This document shows, one piece after another, positions 31,305 to 40,161 of a DNA stretch of 64,000 bases (the first letter of the stretch is position 1; each line of letters begins with the position of its first letter). The translations under genes and the position numbers were made by a program. Below the pieces are notes generated by a model. That model worked only from the letters and a program-made list of their open reading frames with translations, was not told the DNA's origin and ran no database searches. The DNA comes from Luteolibacter luteus (lineage in GTDB: Bacteria > Verrucomicrobiota > Verrucomicrobiia > Verrucomicrobiales > Akkermansiaceae), in NCBI RefSeq assembly GCF_012913485.1, contig NZ_CP051774.1, positions 372,001 to 436,000 on the forward strand, in the 5' to 3' direction.

Positions 31305-34265
31305 TCAATCCAGATAGAAAAATTCGTTGAAGCTGAAGACGCCCACGCAGAAGCGCTGCAGCGCAAGCTCCGGGCTGAGATTGCTCTCGGTCTTCAAGCG
31401 ATTGATGAAGGCGAGCGAGAGCGCGATTTCGGATTCGTCCGGCTCGCGGGAAAGAACGAGTTGGAAAGCGCGGCGCACCTGAAGCTGCAGGTTATCCGGC
31501 GCCTCACGCTTCAGGCGGGAGGCGAGGGTCGTGGCCTCATCGTGAATGAACTCGCTGTTCATCATCGCGAGCGCCTGCGTCGGCACCGTCGTGGTGAAGC
31601 GCACCGGACAGGTGGTGTCGGTATCCGCCAGGTCGAAGTCGGTGAACAGCGGATGCAGCAGCGAGCGCTTCACCTTCACATAGATGCTGCGGCGGTTCGC
31701 CTGATCCGGCGGGCTCTTGCCCCACTTGCCGCCCTTGGTGGAGGACGTCGCGAGCACTTCCTCCGGCATTGGCACGTAGACACTCGGGCCGCCCATTTCC
31801 AGATTCAGTTCGCCGGTGCTGGCTAGGATCGAATCGCGCAGCTCCTCGGCCGTCAGGCGGCGCGGGTTGAAGCGCCAGAAGAAATCATTGCCCGGGTCTG
31901 CCGCAGCGGCCTTCGGCTCGGAGGCGATCGACATGCGATAGGCCTTCGAGTTCAGGATCAGGCGATGCATCGCCTTCACGCTCCAGCCCTTCGCGATGAA
32001 TTCGGTGGCGAGCCAATCGAGCAACTCCGGATGAGTCGGAGCCATGCCGAGATAACCGAAGTCATTCGGAGTCGGGCTGAGGCCGCGGCCAAAATGGTGC
32101 TGCCAGATGCGGTTCACCATCACTCGCGAGGTCCGCGGATTGTCCGGACTGGTCATCCACTTCGCCAAGGCAAGGCGACGACCGCTGGTCTTGGCATCTG
32201 CGACCGGCTCCGGGATGGCGGCATCTGCCCCGCCCCAGATCGCCGGGAAGCCCGGCTTCACTTCATCACCCTCCGCATGCGCGCTGCCGCGGAGCAGGAT
32301 ATGGGTCGGCGGCGGAGTCGGACTTCCTTCCGTGATGGCCATCACCTCGACTCCGGGCGAGGCCTTGTATTGGGAGATCTCATCCAAGCGAGTCACGCCA
32401 CGACGGTAAGTCTCCCGATCCCGGCGGCTGGCCGCACGCAGATCCGTGCGCAGGACCACATCGGCCGGAGTGAGAGCATCCACCTCCACGCCAAGGTCGA
32501 AGAACTGTCCGCCTTCGTGCTGCTTCACATGCACGGAGATCACATTCCGACCGGTCTGCAGCGCGGCGAGGAAAGCCTTGGGCGCGGGAATGCGCTCGTA
32601 TTCGACGGTATATTTCTCGCGGTTCAGCACGGGCTGGCCATTCAGGTAGATCTCGACGTCTTCATCGTGCGCGAGGTGCAGCACGACATTGGTCGGGATG
32701 ACATCGAGTCCGAAGCTCGTCTGGAGCCAGATATCCTGGCTGGTCCATGGCGTGCGGGCCTGCAGGCCGGGCACTGCCGTGCCGAAAGGGGCGTCCCCCT
32801 GCTGCCAGCGTGCCAGTTCGGCGCGGAAGCCCACCGTAAACCAATCCTCCGCCGGGGCACCCGTGGTGTAGAACCAGGTCGTCGGCTTGCTGCGGGCGTC
32901 CGTGACCAACCAACGGTTGGCATTCCCCACATTGTTCACCTTCTGCGCGAGCTCCGGCTTGGTACGGCGCAGATTGTCCAAGGCATTGGCCTCGGCGTTC
33001 TTCAGCCACTCGCGGATGCGGACTTCCTCCTCGGCATTCTTTGCCAGGGTCTTCGCCCGTTCCTCCGCGTGTTCATTTGTCGGGACGTATTCGGTTTGCT
33101 TGCCACCGCGGCCCATGGGTTCGGTGCCGCGGAAGAAGGAGACGAACTTGTAGTAGTCCGACTGCGGGATCGGGTCGCCCTTGTGATCGTGGCAACGCGC
33201 GCAGCCCGCGGTCATCGCGAGGAAGCCCTCTGTCACCGTGCGGACATTGTCGTCCATCACGTCGAAGAAGTGCTGCTTGCGATCCGCCGGATCATCATCC
33301 CAAGCCATGAGCCGCAGCATGCCGGTGGCAATCTGCGAGTCCGCCGTCTTCTCCGGCAATTCATCACCGGCGATCTGCTCGGCCACGAAACGATTGTACG
33401 GCTTGTCCTGATTGAAACTACGGATGACGTAGTCGCGGTAGCGCCAGACGAAGGGCTTGTCGTTGTCGCGCTCGAAGCCGTTCGACTCCGCATAGCGGAC
33501 GACGTCCAGCCAGTGGCGTGCCCACTTCTCCCCGTAGCTCGGCGAGGCAAGCAGGCGGTCCACCTGCTTGCTCCAGGCGTCCGGCGAGGTATCCGCCTCG
33601 AAGGCGCGGATCTCATCGAGCGATGGCGGGAGGCCGGTGAGATCGTACGAGAGACGTCGTAGCAGCGCCGCGCGCGAGGCTTCGCCCGCGGGCTTGAGGC
33701 CCTTCTCATCCAACTTCGCGAGGATGAAGGCATCCACCGGGTTCTCCGCCCATGCGGGATCGGAGACCTTCGGCGGCTCGTGGCGCTCCATGGCCTTGTA
33801 GGACCAATGGGACTTCGTCTTCTCGTTGACCTCCGTGACACCGGCCATCGGATCGTGGACCTCCACCAGCACGTCGGCATCCTCGGGCGTCCAGGGCGCC
33901 CCCATCTCCAGCCACTTCGTGATCTTGGCGATTTGATCGTCTGCCAGCTTGCCGCGTGGCGGCATCTGGAGGTCCTCGTTCTGATACGAGATCACCTCCA
34001 GCAGCATGCTCTTGGTGTGATCGGCCTCGTTGAAGGCGGGGCCATGACTCCCGCCCTTCATGAGTCCCTTCCGGCTGATGAGCTGGAGTCCGCTGCGGAC
34101 CTTCGGATGACCTTTCTCATCCAAGCCGCCGTGACACTTGAAGCAATTCTCTTCGAGAATCGGCTTCACCTCCTTGCGGAAGAACTCCACGCCCTCGCTA
34201 TCCGCGGCATGCGATAATGCCGCGGAACCGAAAAGACCGAGACCAATGACCCACCTCTGCATCAT
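31305..34265 (-). CDS. PSCyt1/DUF1549/DUF1553 cytochrome-c protein
   Basis: A 986-aa exported protein. After the signal peptide (GLFGSAALSHA) comes a c-type heme motif CFKCHG (Cys41, Cys44, His45) within the planctomycete cytochrome C domain (~25-125). DUF1549 follows (~155-365; LLRRLSYDLTGLPPSLDEI, ARHWLDVVRYAES). A middle segment (~470-580) looks like a galactose-binding module, and DUF1553 is near the C-terminus (~690-955; NRIWQHHFGRGL, TPNDFGYLG). A second CxxCH (CARCHDHKGDP) lies at ~350. It is likely a periplasmic redox-linked protein of polysaccharide use. Its start overlaps the IclR stop by ATGA. Confidence 0.93.
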   Translation of the reverse strand: MMQRWVIGLGLFGSAALSHAADSEGVEFFRKEVKPILEENCFKCHGGLDEKGHPKVRSGLQLISRKGLMKGGSHGPAFNEADHTKSMLLEVISYQNEDLQMPPRGKLADDQIAKITKWLEMGAPWTPEDADVLVEVHDPMAGVTEVNEKTKSHWSYKAMERHEPPKVSDPAWAENPVDAFILAKLDEKGLKPAGEASRAALLRRLSYDLTGLPPSLDEIRAFEADTSPDAWSKQVDRLLASPSYGEKWARHWLDVVRYAESNGFERDNDKPFVWRYRDYVIRSFNQDKPYNRFVAEQIAGDELPEKTADSQIATGMLRLMAWDDDPADRKQHFFDVMDDNVRTVTEGFLAMTAGCARCHDHKGDPIPQSDYYKFVSFFRGTEPMGRGGKQTEYVPTNEHAEERAKTLAKNAEEEVRIREWLKNAEANALDNLRRTKPELAQKVNNVGNANRWLVTDARSKPTTWFYTTGAPAEDWFTVGFRAELARWQQGDAPFGTAVPGLQARTPWTSQDIWLQTSFGLDVIPTNVVLHLAHDEDVEIYLNGQPVLNREKYTVEYERIPAPKAFLAALQTGRNVISVHVKQHEGGQFFDLGVEVDALTPADVVLRTDLRAASRRDRETYRRGVTRLDEISQYKASPGVEVMAITEGSPTPPPTHILLRGSAHAEGDEVKPGFPAIWGGADAAIPEPVADAKTSGRRLALAKWMTSPDNPRTSRVMVNRIWQHHFGRGLSPTPNDFGYLGMAPTHPELLDWLATEFIAKGWSVKAMHRLILNSKAYRMSIASEPKAAAADPGNDFFWRFNPRRLTAEELRDSILASTGELNLEMGGPSVYVPMPEEVLATSSTKGGKWGKSPPDQANRRSIYVKVKRSLLHPLFTDFDLADTDTTCPVRFTTTVPTQALAMMNSEFIHDEATTLASRLKREAPDNLQLQVRRAFQLVLSREPDESEIALSLAFINRLKTESNLSPELALQRFCVGVFSFNEFFYLD

Positions 34266-35080
34266 GCAGTCTGAGAAAGAACGGCTCCGAAGCGTCCCGA
34301 AATTTCATCCGCATGCGCCTTCACCATCGCGCCAAAGGCATCGAGCTGGCTATCAGGGATGCGCGATGAAGGAGCCGTGATCCAAAGAGCGGCAATGACG
34401 CTGCCGGTAGCACCGCGGATGGCGGCGCCGATGCAGGTCTGGCCTTCCATTTCCTCGGCCAGGTCGAAGCCATAGCCGCGGGCGGCGACTTCCTTCAGGT
34501 GGTTCAGGAAGTCCTCGTGGGAGGTGATCGTGTTCGGCGTGAAGCGTGGCAGCTTCAGACGGGCCACGCGCTCGGCGCGCTCCTTCTCCGGCAGGCCGGC
34601 GAGCATCGCCTTCCCCGGGGCTGCGGTGTGCAGGCAGAAACGCGTGCCGGGATCGACCGCGAATTTGAAATGATGGGTACCGAGCGCTTGGTCGAGCACC
34701 ACGCCTTCGTCATCGGCAAAGGTTCCGAGCAGTGCGGTCTCGCCGGTGGCATCGCGCAGGCGGCGCATGACATCGATCGATTTCTCGAAGAGGTTCGCGT
34801 CGGTGACGGACATGGCACCAAGCACGAGCAGACGCGGCGTGAGGCGATAGCGTTTGGTGTTCTCCACCTTTTCGAGGAAGCCCCGGTTTTCCAGCGTCAC
34901 TGCGATGCGGAAAGCACTATTCTTCGGGATCTTCAGTTCCACGCCCAGGTCACTCACATTGATTCCCTCGGGGCGGGAGCTGAGCAACTCCAGCATGACC
35001 AAGGCACGGTCGAGGTTCGGGACGATGTATCGAGCCCTCGGATTATCCGAGGTGTTTTCCCAGTCAGATTCGTTTGTCAT
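34262..35080 (-). CDS. IclR family transcriptional regulator
   Basis: The ATG at 35078-35080 gives a 272-aa protein. A winged HTH lies at ~20-85 (RALVMLELLSSRPEGINVSDLGVEL, AFRIAVTLENRGFLEKV) and a GAF-like effector domain at ~95-265 (ALGTHHFKFAVDPGTRFCLHTAAPGKAMLAGL, EGQTCIGAAIRGATG). IclR proteins sense small metabolites, often aromatic or sugar acids. The stop overlaps the start of the cytochrome/DUF1549 gene by 4 bp, so the regulator is translationally tied to that system and probably controls it. The AEC transporter gene lies 64 bp upstream on the same strand. Confidence 0.92.
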   Translation of the reverse strand: MTNESDWENTSDNPRARYIVPNLDRALVMLELLSSRPEGINVSDLGVELKIPKNSAFRIAVTLENRGFLEKVENTKRYRLTPRLLVLGAMSVTDANLFEKSIDVMRRLRDATGETALLGTFADDEGVVLDQALGTHHFKFAVDPGTRFCLHTAAPGKAMLAGLPEKERAERVARLKLPRFTPNTITSHEDFLNHLKEVAARGYGFDLAEEMEGQTCIGAAIRGATGSVIAALWITAPSSRIPDSQLDAFGAMVKAHADEISGRFGAVLSQTA

Positions 35081-35144
35081 ATGAAACGGCGTGCGCCGCT
35101 CGATACAAAGGAAATCCCCCCCTCCTTTCAAGAATCTAACGCGT

Positions 35145-36128
35145 TTATGATGTCAACCCGACCCACTTGCTACCCCACACGATCACGAAGGGTAAGGTGA
35201 ACAAACTGACCACGGTGCTGGCCAAAACGATCTGTACCGCAACGCCGGGGCGCCCCCCATAAATCTTCGCCAGCAAGATGGGGCTCATGGCGGCAGGCAT
35301 GGCAGCTTGCACGACAAGCACTTGTTTCAGTTCAAGAGGCGCCGGGAGATACTTCGCGGCGGCGAGCAGGAACATCGGCAAGACCGCCAAACGGACCACA
35401 CAGCCGCCCAAAACCACCCGCACGGTGGGCCGCTCATGGCCAACCATATCGATCATGATGCAGCCGGTCACCAGGATGGCGATCGGGAAAGCCCCTGCTC
35501 CGAGCCAAGCCATGGTCTGTCGGATGCCGCCGCCCAGCATGCTGCCTCCCTCAGCGGCCGGCTTGAGAAAGTGGTCCGCCCCGGTGCCGACCAGTAGCAG
35601 GCCCAGCAGCACGGAGACCACCGGGCCATTCACGAGCTTCCGCCACGGGATCTGCTTGTCCCCGGAAATGATCATCACCCCCACCGACCAGATCGCCAGT
35701 TCCACCCCGAGATTGTGGACGAAGAGAATCGCGACCGAGCCTGCCCACAGCTGCTGGACGACCGGAATGGCGGTGTAGCCGAAATTCTGGACCCCTGCGG
35801 AGATCGCGAAGGTCCGCTTGCCATTCCCCTTCTGGAAATTCAGCGCTCCAGCGGCCAGCCAGGCCCCGCCGAAGCTGATCACGGTAAGCAGGAATCCCAT
35901 CCCGATGCCCCAAAGGACCGAAGAGGGATCCCGGACGCTGGGAGCTCCCATGATCTTGTCGAGGATCAGGCAGGGGTAGAGAACATTGTAAACGAGGCGG
36001 AAGATCGGATCATCCTGATCCTGGCGCATCACCCCGATTTTCCGAAGCAGGGCCCCCGCTAAAATCAGCAAATAGACGGGCACGACCGCCGCCAGAACCG
36101 CCTTCGATGCATCCACGCGGCGCAGCAT
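35145..36128 (-). CDS. AEC family transporter (auxin-efflux-carrier-like permease)
   Basis: An integral membrane protein with about ten hydrophobic segments. I use ATG 36126-36128; a TTG 24 bp upstream is an alternative. The N-terminal helix (VVPVYLLILAGALLRK) and the central PxxxN-like region (NFGYTAIPVVQQLW) match the AEC fold, as does the C-terminal LVVQAAMPAAMSPILLAKIYG segment. Members export or take up organic acids and other small anions. Lying directly upstream of the IclR gene, it may transport the regulator's ligand or a catabolite; the substrate cannot be read from sequence. Confidence 0.85.
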   Translation of the reverse strand: MLRRVDASKAVLAAVVPVYLLILAGALLRKIGVMRQDQDDPIFRLVYNVLYPCLILDKIMGAPSVRDPSSVLWGIGMGFLLTVISFGGAWLAAGALNFQKGNGKRTFAISAGVQNFGYTAIPVVQQLWAGSVAILFVHNLGVELAIWSVGVMIISGDKQIPWRKLVNGPVVSVLLGLLLVGTGADHFLKPAAEGGSMLGGGIRQTMAWLGAGAFPIAILVTGCIMIDMVGHERPTVRVVLGGCVVRLAVLPMFLLAAAKYLPAPLELKQVLVVQAAMPAAMSPILLAKIYGGRPGVAVQIVLASTVVSLFTLPFVIVWGSKWVGLTS

Positions 36129-36501
36129 TTCCGCGGGGGCCGGAGCGGACAAGCCAGATCAGGGAGGGGCCCAGCGTTTTATGAATTACACGCGAAAATC
36201 GGGATTACGGGAGGCAAATTCGAAAAACCGCATATCCACTTATTTAATCCACCTCGCTATTTCCGGGATAATCGCGAAAAACCAAAGATAAAAATAATCA
36301 GGAAAATTGGAGCTAACATCCGCCATCGCCGTTATTAAAAGGAATTCCACCGCAGCATCAAATCCGTGAGATCAAACTAACAATCAGAGTATTCCATTCA
36401 CCCGAGAAACAAAACCCAAAAGAAACGCCCTCTCTATCTATTATTCTAAGTGTTAGACCATTCAACTTGCCGGAATGGAAACGGGGTGAAAATAGTGTCC
36501 C
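36129..36501. other. AT-rich intergenic region between divergent genes
   Basis: About 370 bp between the AEC gene and the large sugar-dehydrogenase-like gene. The stretch 36190-36470 is clearly more AT-rich than the rest of the window, with short runs of A and T, as expected of divergent promoters or recent insertion. I see no confident coding region, RNA or repeat. Confidence 0.55.
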
Positions 36502-39500
36502 GTGTTTTTCTCGATACCCCTCGTTATCCGAGGGACCAAACACCAGATCTTCCGTCTCGCTGGATATCTCCTCCCGGTTTTGTCCCCTATTGCCTCCGCT
36601 GCCACGGGGGCCATGACCAATCCCCAGCCCTCGCCCTTGCCCTCCGGCTTGAGCGTGGAGTTGCAGCCATGGCTAACCATCAGTCCAAGCAGCAGCAGCG
36701 CGCCGAAGGCCCGGATCAATCACCTGAAGCCCTGCCCGGATGACTCCCGTCTCTTTTGCAATGACCTGCGCGGGAAGCTCTGGGTGGCGGAAAGCAAGGA
36801 CTCCGGCTCGGCCACCGAATTCCTCGATCTTGGAGGGATCTTTCCGAATTTCATCCACACGCCGGGACTCGGCACCGGTTTCGCATCCTTCGCTTTCCAT
36901 CCGGAATTCCGGCAGGCCGGAAAACCGGGCTACGGGAAACTCTACACTTCCCACAGCGAGACCGCGACCGGGTCTGCGCCGGACTTGATCGCGCCGATCA
37001 CCCCCGACCTGTCCCAGCTGGGGATCGTGACGGAGTGGACGATGAGCGATCCCGCCGCGAACGCTCTGGGCACCCGCTACACGAAGCGCGAGATCCTGCG
37101 GATCGGCTTCCCCTACAATTTCCACGACATCCAGGAGGTCGAATTCGATCCGACCGCCCAGCCCGGGGATGAAAACTACGGCTGCCTTTTCATCTGCCTG
37201 GGCGATGGAGGCTCGGTGGTGCTGGACCGGCCGGAGAACATCGGAAGGATCGATTCGCCGCTCGGCTGCATCCATCGGATCACCCCGATCCTCGCAAGCG
37301 GGCAAAAGGCGGAGGACTTCACGCTTTCCGGCAACGGGAAATACTACATTCCCCGTAGCAATCCCTTTGCCGCGGCGGAGGATCCCACTCCCGGCGATGG
37401 CTGGGCGGTGGTGAGGGAGATCTATGCCTACGGCTTCCGGAATCCGCACCGCATCTCTTGGGACCGGGGTGGCAGCGGAAAGATGTTCTGCGGGAACATC
37501 GGCGAAAGCATGATCGAGGAGGTGGAGCTTGTGGTGAAGGGAGGCTTTTACGGCTGGCCCGCACGCGAGGGCGCCTACCTTTTCGACGTGGCGGACAAGA
37601 CGCATGTCTATCCGCTGCCCGATGCCGATGCCAGTGGCGCAAGCTATCCGGTGACCCAGTATGACCACGGAGAGGGCCGCGCGGCGATCGCCGGAGGCTT
37701 CGTGTATCGCGGAACTGAGATTCCCGCTCTGAGAGGCCGCTATGTCTGCGGAGACATCGTGAGCGGCGATCTCTTCGCCATCGATGAGGCGGGCATGAAC
37801 CCGGCCGCGCATACCGGCACCGGGGACACGCCGGCTCCGCCGAAATTCCTCGGGGTGAAAGCGAATGGCGTGGCCGCCCATTTCCTCACGATCCTGGGTG
37901 CCAGCCGTGCGGACTTGCGCCTCGGCCAGGACAATGACGGCGAGCTCTATGTGCTCTCGAAACAAAACGGGAAGATCTACAAGGTGGCACCGGATGCCGA
38001 GTCCGGGACCACACCACCGGAGGGCGATGAAGGTACCTGGCAGGCGCTCGGAAGCTTTGAGGATGGCACGATCGGAAAGGTCGCGCCTTCGGTCACCGGC
38101 ACTTCGGTGCAGGCGGTGAACGATCCGGTGCAAGGACCGGTGAACCGCGTGCTGCGCCTGCACTCGGCAGGCAGCACGATGGTGAATGCCCATGTGGCAA
38201 TCCCGAACATCCCGGACAAGGGCCGCGGGACGGTTTACTTTCGCTTCTTTCTGCCGGACCAGAATCATGAGCATTCATGGGGCCTGAGCGAGCAGGCGGA
38301 CCCAAACACCTCCTCGCATTTCAAGGTGGAGATGCGCTCGACCGGCAGTGATGCGGGACAAGTGGAAGTAAGGGATGCCGGGAGCTACGTTCCCGGCTTC
38401 GAGGCAGAGCCCGGCGTGTGGTATTCCGCGTGGCTGCACGTCAACAACGCCGGCGGGACCGGGAACGATAGCTTCGACCTCTATGTGAAGGGGGGCAGCT
38501 ATGGCGTGCCGACCCTGGTGAAAAGCGGTGTGGGCTTTCGCAGCGGGACAAGCTCGGCGCTGAAGACCTTTTTCTGGCGCCTGGCACCGGGCACCGAGAT
38601 CTATTTCGACGACCTGCATGTGGATCCTGGCCACAACAACCTGAGCGAACCGGTCGCAACGGATTGGAAGCTGGTGGATCGTTTCGAGGGCGAGGCGCCG
38701 CTTGATTCGTGGGACCTCCCGAACCGGACAGCGCAAGCCTCGCAGATCCTGAGCGAGCCTTCGGGCAACCGCTTCTTCCGGCATGCGGCATCTTCTTCCT
38801 CGACCGCGAATCCGAAGGCGGTCGCGGCGAAGCGGCTGCCCTTCCTGACCCAGGTGAGCAAGACCTTGACGATCTTCTACCGCATGCGGCTGCAAGGGAC
38901 GGATCTGAAGCAGAGCTTCGGCGCCAGCAGCACGGATCCCTCCAACACCGCGCTCTATACGGAGGATGACTTTTCCCCGCAGCTCCGCATCGCGGATGGG
39001 GAAATGAATCTCTACGACGGTCCGGCAGGCATCGAGGACTTCGTGGTTCCCACCGTGGATGGCGCGGCGGCTCCGCTGCTGGAACCGGACATCTGGTACA
39101 ACGTGTGGCTGGTGGCCTACAACGGAGGTGTGGCTTCAGGCGGCCAGACTTGGCAGGCGTATATCCAGGGCGGCGCTTTCACGGAGCAGGTGCAGCTTGG
39201 CGACACGCTGCACTTCCGCCGCCAGGCAGAGCTGCCGCTCACCCATTTCCTGAATATCGCGGCGAATGGCGGGTCCTTTGGCAACAAGGCGATCGATCTC
39301 GATGACATCCACGCCTACGAGGGCGCGAATCTTGCGGATCCCCTCGCCCCGGTGTGGACGGAGACCGTGCTGGAGAAAGCGGACGGCGGGGTGACGCTGG
39401 CACACCCGACGACCTACAACCGCGCCTTCCAGATGCAGGAGTCGGATGACATGAAGTCGTGGACGCCGCTGGGCCCGGTCGTTGAGGGAGATTCTTCCTG

Positions 39501-40146
39501 GCGGGAACTTACGGTGCCTATCGTACATCCGCGGCGCTTCTTCCAGGCGGCGGAGCTCTCCCGGCGGGATTTCCATGCCGCGGAGTGGTCCACGGATTTC
39601 CCGGGCACCACCTTGCCCCGCGGGCTCTCGCTGCTTTCCTCCAGTAGCTGGCAACAGACGGACGGACTGCTGACGCTCACCACGCCGGCAGCGCAGGTGA
39701 GCGGCATGGTGGCGCGGCCCGGTGGCTATGCCTTGCTACCGGGAGATTGGCGGAACCTGACGCTGACGGTGGAATCGAAAAGCAAGCGCTCGTCCTCCAC
39801 TCCCCAGCGCGATGTGGTGCTGATCTTCGGCTATGTCGATGAGGCACACTTCTACTACGCGCTGGTGAATTCCGCATCGAGCGGAAGCGCGATCGTCAAG
39901 GTGGCCGGGGATAGCACGACGAACATCCAATCGCCCGCGACCGTTGCCGGGAAGCTGACTTCGAATTGGCAGAGCCTCCGGGTCCTGCATCAGGCGACCG
40001 GAGCGATCTCGGTTTATTGCGACAATCTGAGCACCCCGGTAATGACCGCGACGGACACGAGCTATCCCGTGGGAAGGGCGGGCTTTGGAAGCTATGACGA
40101 TCCCGCCGATTTCCGGAGTGTCATCGCGAAGGGAGAGCAGCCGTAG
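36502..40146 (+). CDS. Large secreted PQQ-dependent sugar-dehydrogenase-like (GSDH-fold) protein
   Basis: A 1214-aa exported protein. The GTG start at 36502 puts a signal-peptide-like segment (AGYLLPVLSPIASAA) near the N-terminus; the exact start is uncertain. Residues ~60-500 resemble the glucose/sorbosone dehydrogenase beta-propeller (GTGFASFAFHPEF, LFICLGDGGSVVLD, REIYAYGFRNPHRISWD, VKGGFYGWPAREG). These dehydrogenases oxidise sugars with PQQ, but I cannot confirm every cofactor ligand. Residues ~510-960 hold two LamG/concanavalin-like modules, and ~1040-1210 a third. It is larger than ordinary GSDH proteins (~450 aa) and probably binds polysaccharides. It is convergent with the next giant gene. 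Confidence 0.8.
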   Translation: MFFSIPLVIRGTKHQIFRLAGYLLPVLSPIASAATGAMTNPQPSPLPSGLSVELQPWLTISPSSSSAPKARINHLKPCPDDSRLFCNDLRGKLWVAESKDSGSATEFLDLGGIFPNFIHTPGLGTGFASFAFHPEFRQAGKPGYGKLYTSHSETATGSAPDLIAPITPDLSQLGIVTEWTMSDPAANALGTRYTKREILRIGFPYNFHDIQEVEFDPTAQPGDENYGCLFICLGDGGSVVLDRPENIGRIDSPLGCIHRITPILASGQKAEDFTLSGNGKYYIPRSNPFAAAEDPTPGDGWAVVREIYAYGFRNPHRISWDRGGSGKMFCGNIGESMIEEVELVVKGGFYGWPAREGAYLFDVADKTHVYPLPDADASGASYPVTQYDHGEGRAAIAGGFVYRGTEIPALRGRYVCGDIVSGDLFAIDEAGMNPAAHTGTGDTPAPPKFLGVKANGVAAHFLTILGASRADLRLGQDNDGELYVLSKQNGKIYKVAPDAESGTTPPEGDEGTWQALGSFEDGTIGKVAPSVTGTSVQAVNDPVQGPVNRVLRLHSAGSTMVNAHVAIPNIPDKGRGTVYFRFFLPDQNHEHSWGLSEQADPNTSSHFKVEMRSTGSDAGQVEVRDAGSYVPGFEAEPGVWYSAWLHVNNAGGTGNDSFDLYVKGGSYGVPTLVKSGVGFRSGTSSALKTFFWRLAPGTEIYFDDLHVDPGHNNLSEPVATDWKLVDRFEGEAPLDSWDLPNRTAQASQILSEPSGNRFFRHAASSSSTANPKAVAAKRLPFLTQVSKTLTIFYRMRLQGTDLKQSFGASSTDPSNTALYTEDDFSPQLRIADGEMNLYDGPAGIEDFVVPTVDGAAAPLLEPDIWYNVWLVAYNGGVASGGQTWQAYIQGGAFTEQVQLGDTLHFRRQAELPLTHFLNIAANGGSFGNKAIDLDDIHAYEGANLADPLAPVWTETVLEKADGGVTLAHPTTYNRAFQMQESDDMKSWTPLGPVVEGDSSWRELTVPIVHPRRFFQAAELSRRDFHAAEWSTDFPGTTLPRGLSLLSSSSWQQTDGLLTLTTPAAQVSGMVARPGGYALLPGDWRNLTLTVESKSKRSSSTPQRDVVLIFGYVDEAHFYYALVNSASSGSAIVKVAGDSTTNIQSPATVAGKLTSNWQSLRVLHQATGAISVYCDNLSTPVMTATDTSYPVGRAGFGSYDDPADFRSVIAKGEQP

Positions 40147-40161
40147 CCGCCCTCCGGACAA

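Noticed and set aside
27948-31826. Long plus-strand open frames of 450-760 codons opposite the GH127 and DUF1501 genes
   Set aside because: Antisense shadows caused by high GC third positions: translations are His/Arg/Gly-rich without domains, while the minus strand has clear family motifs.
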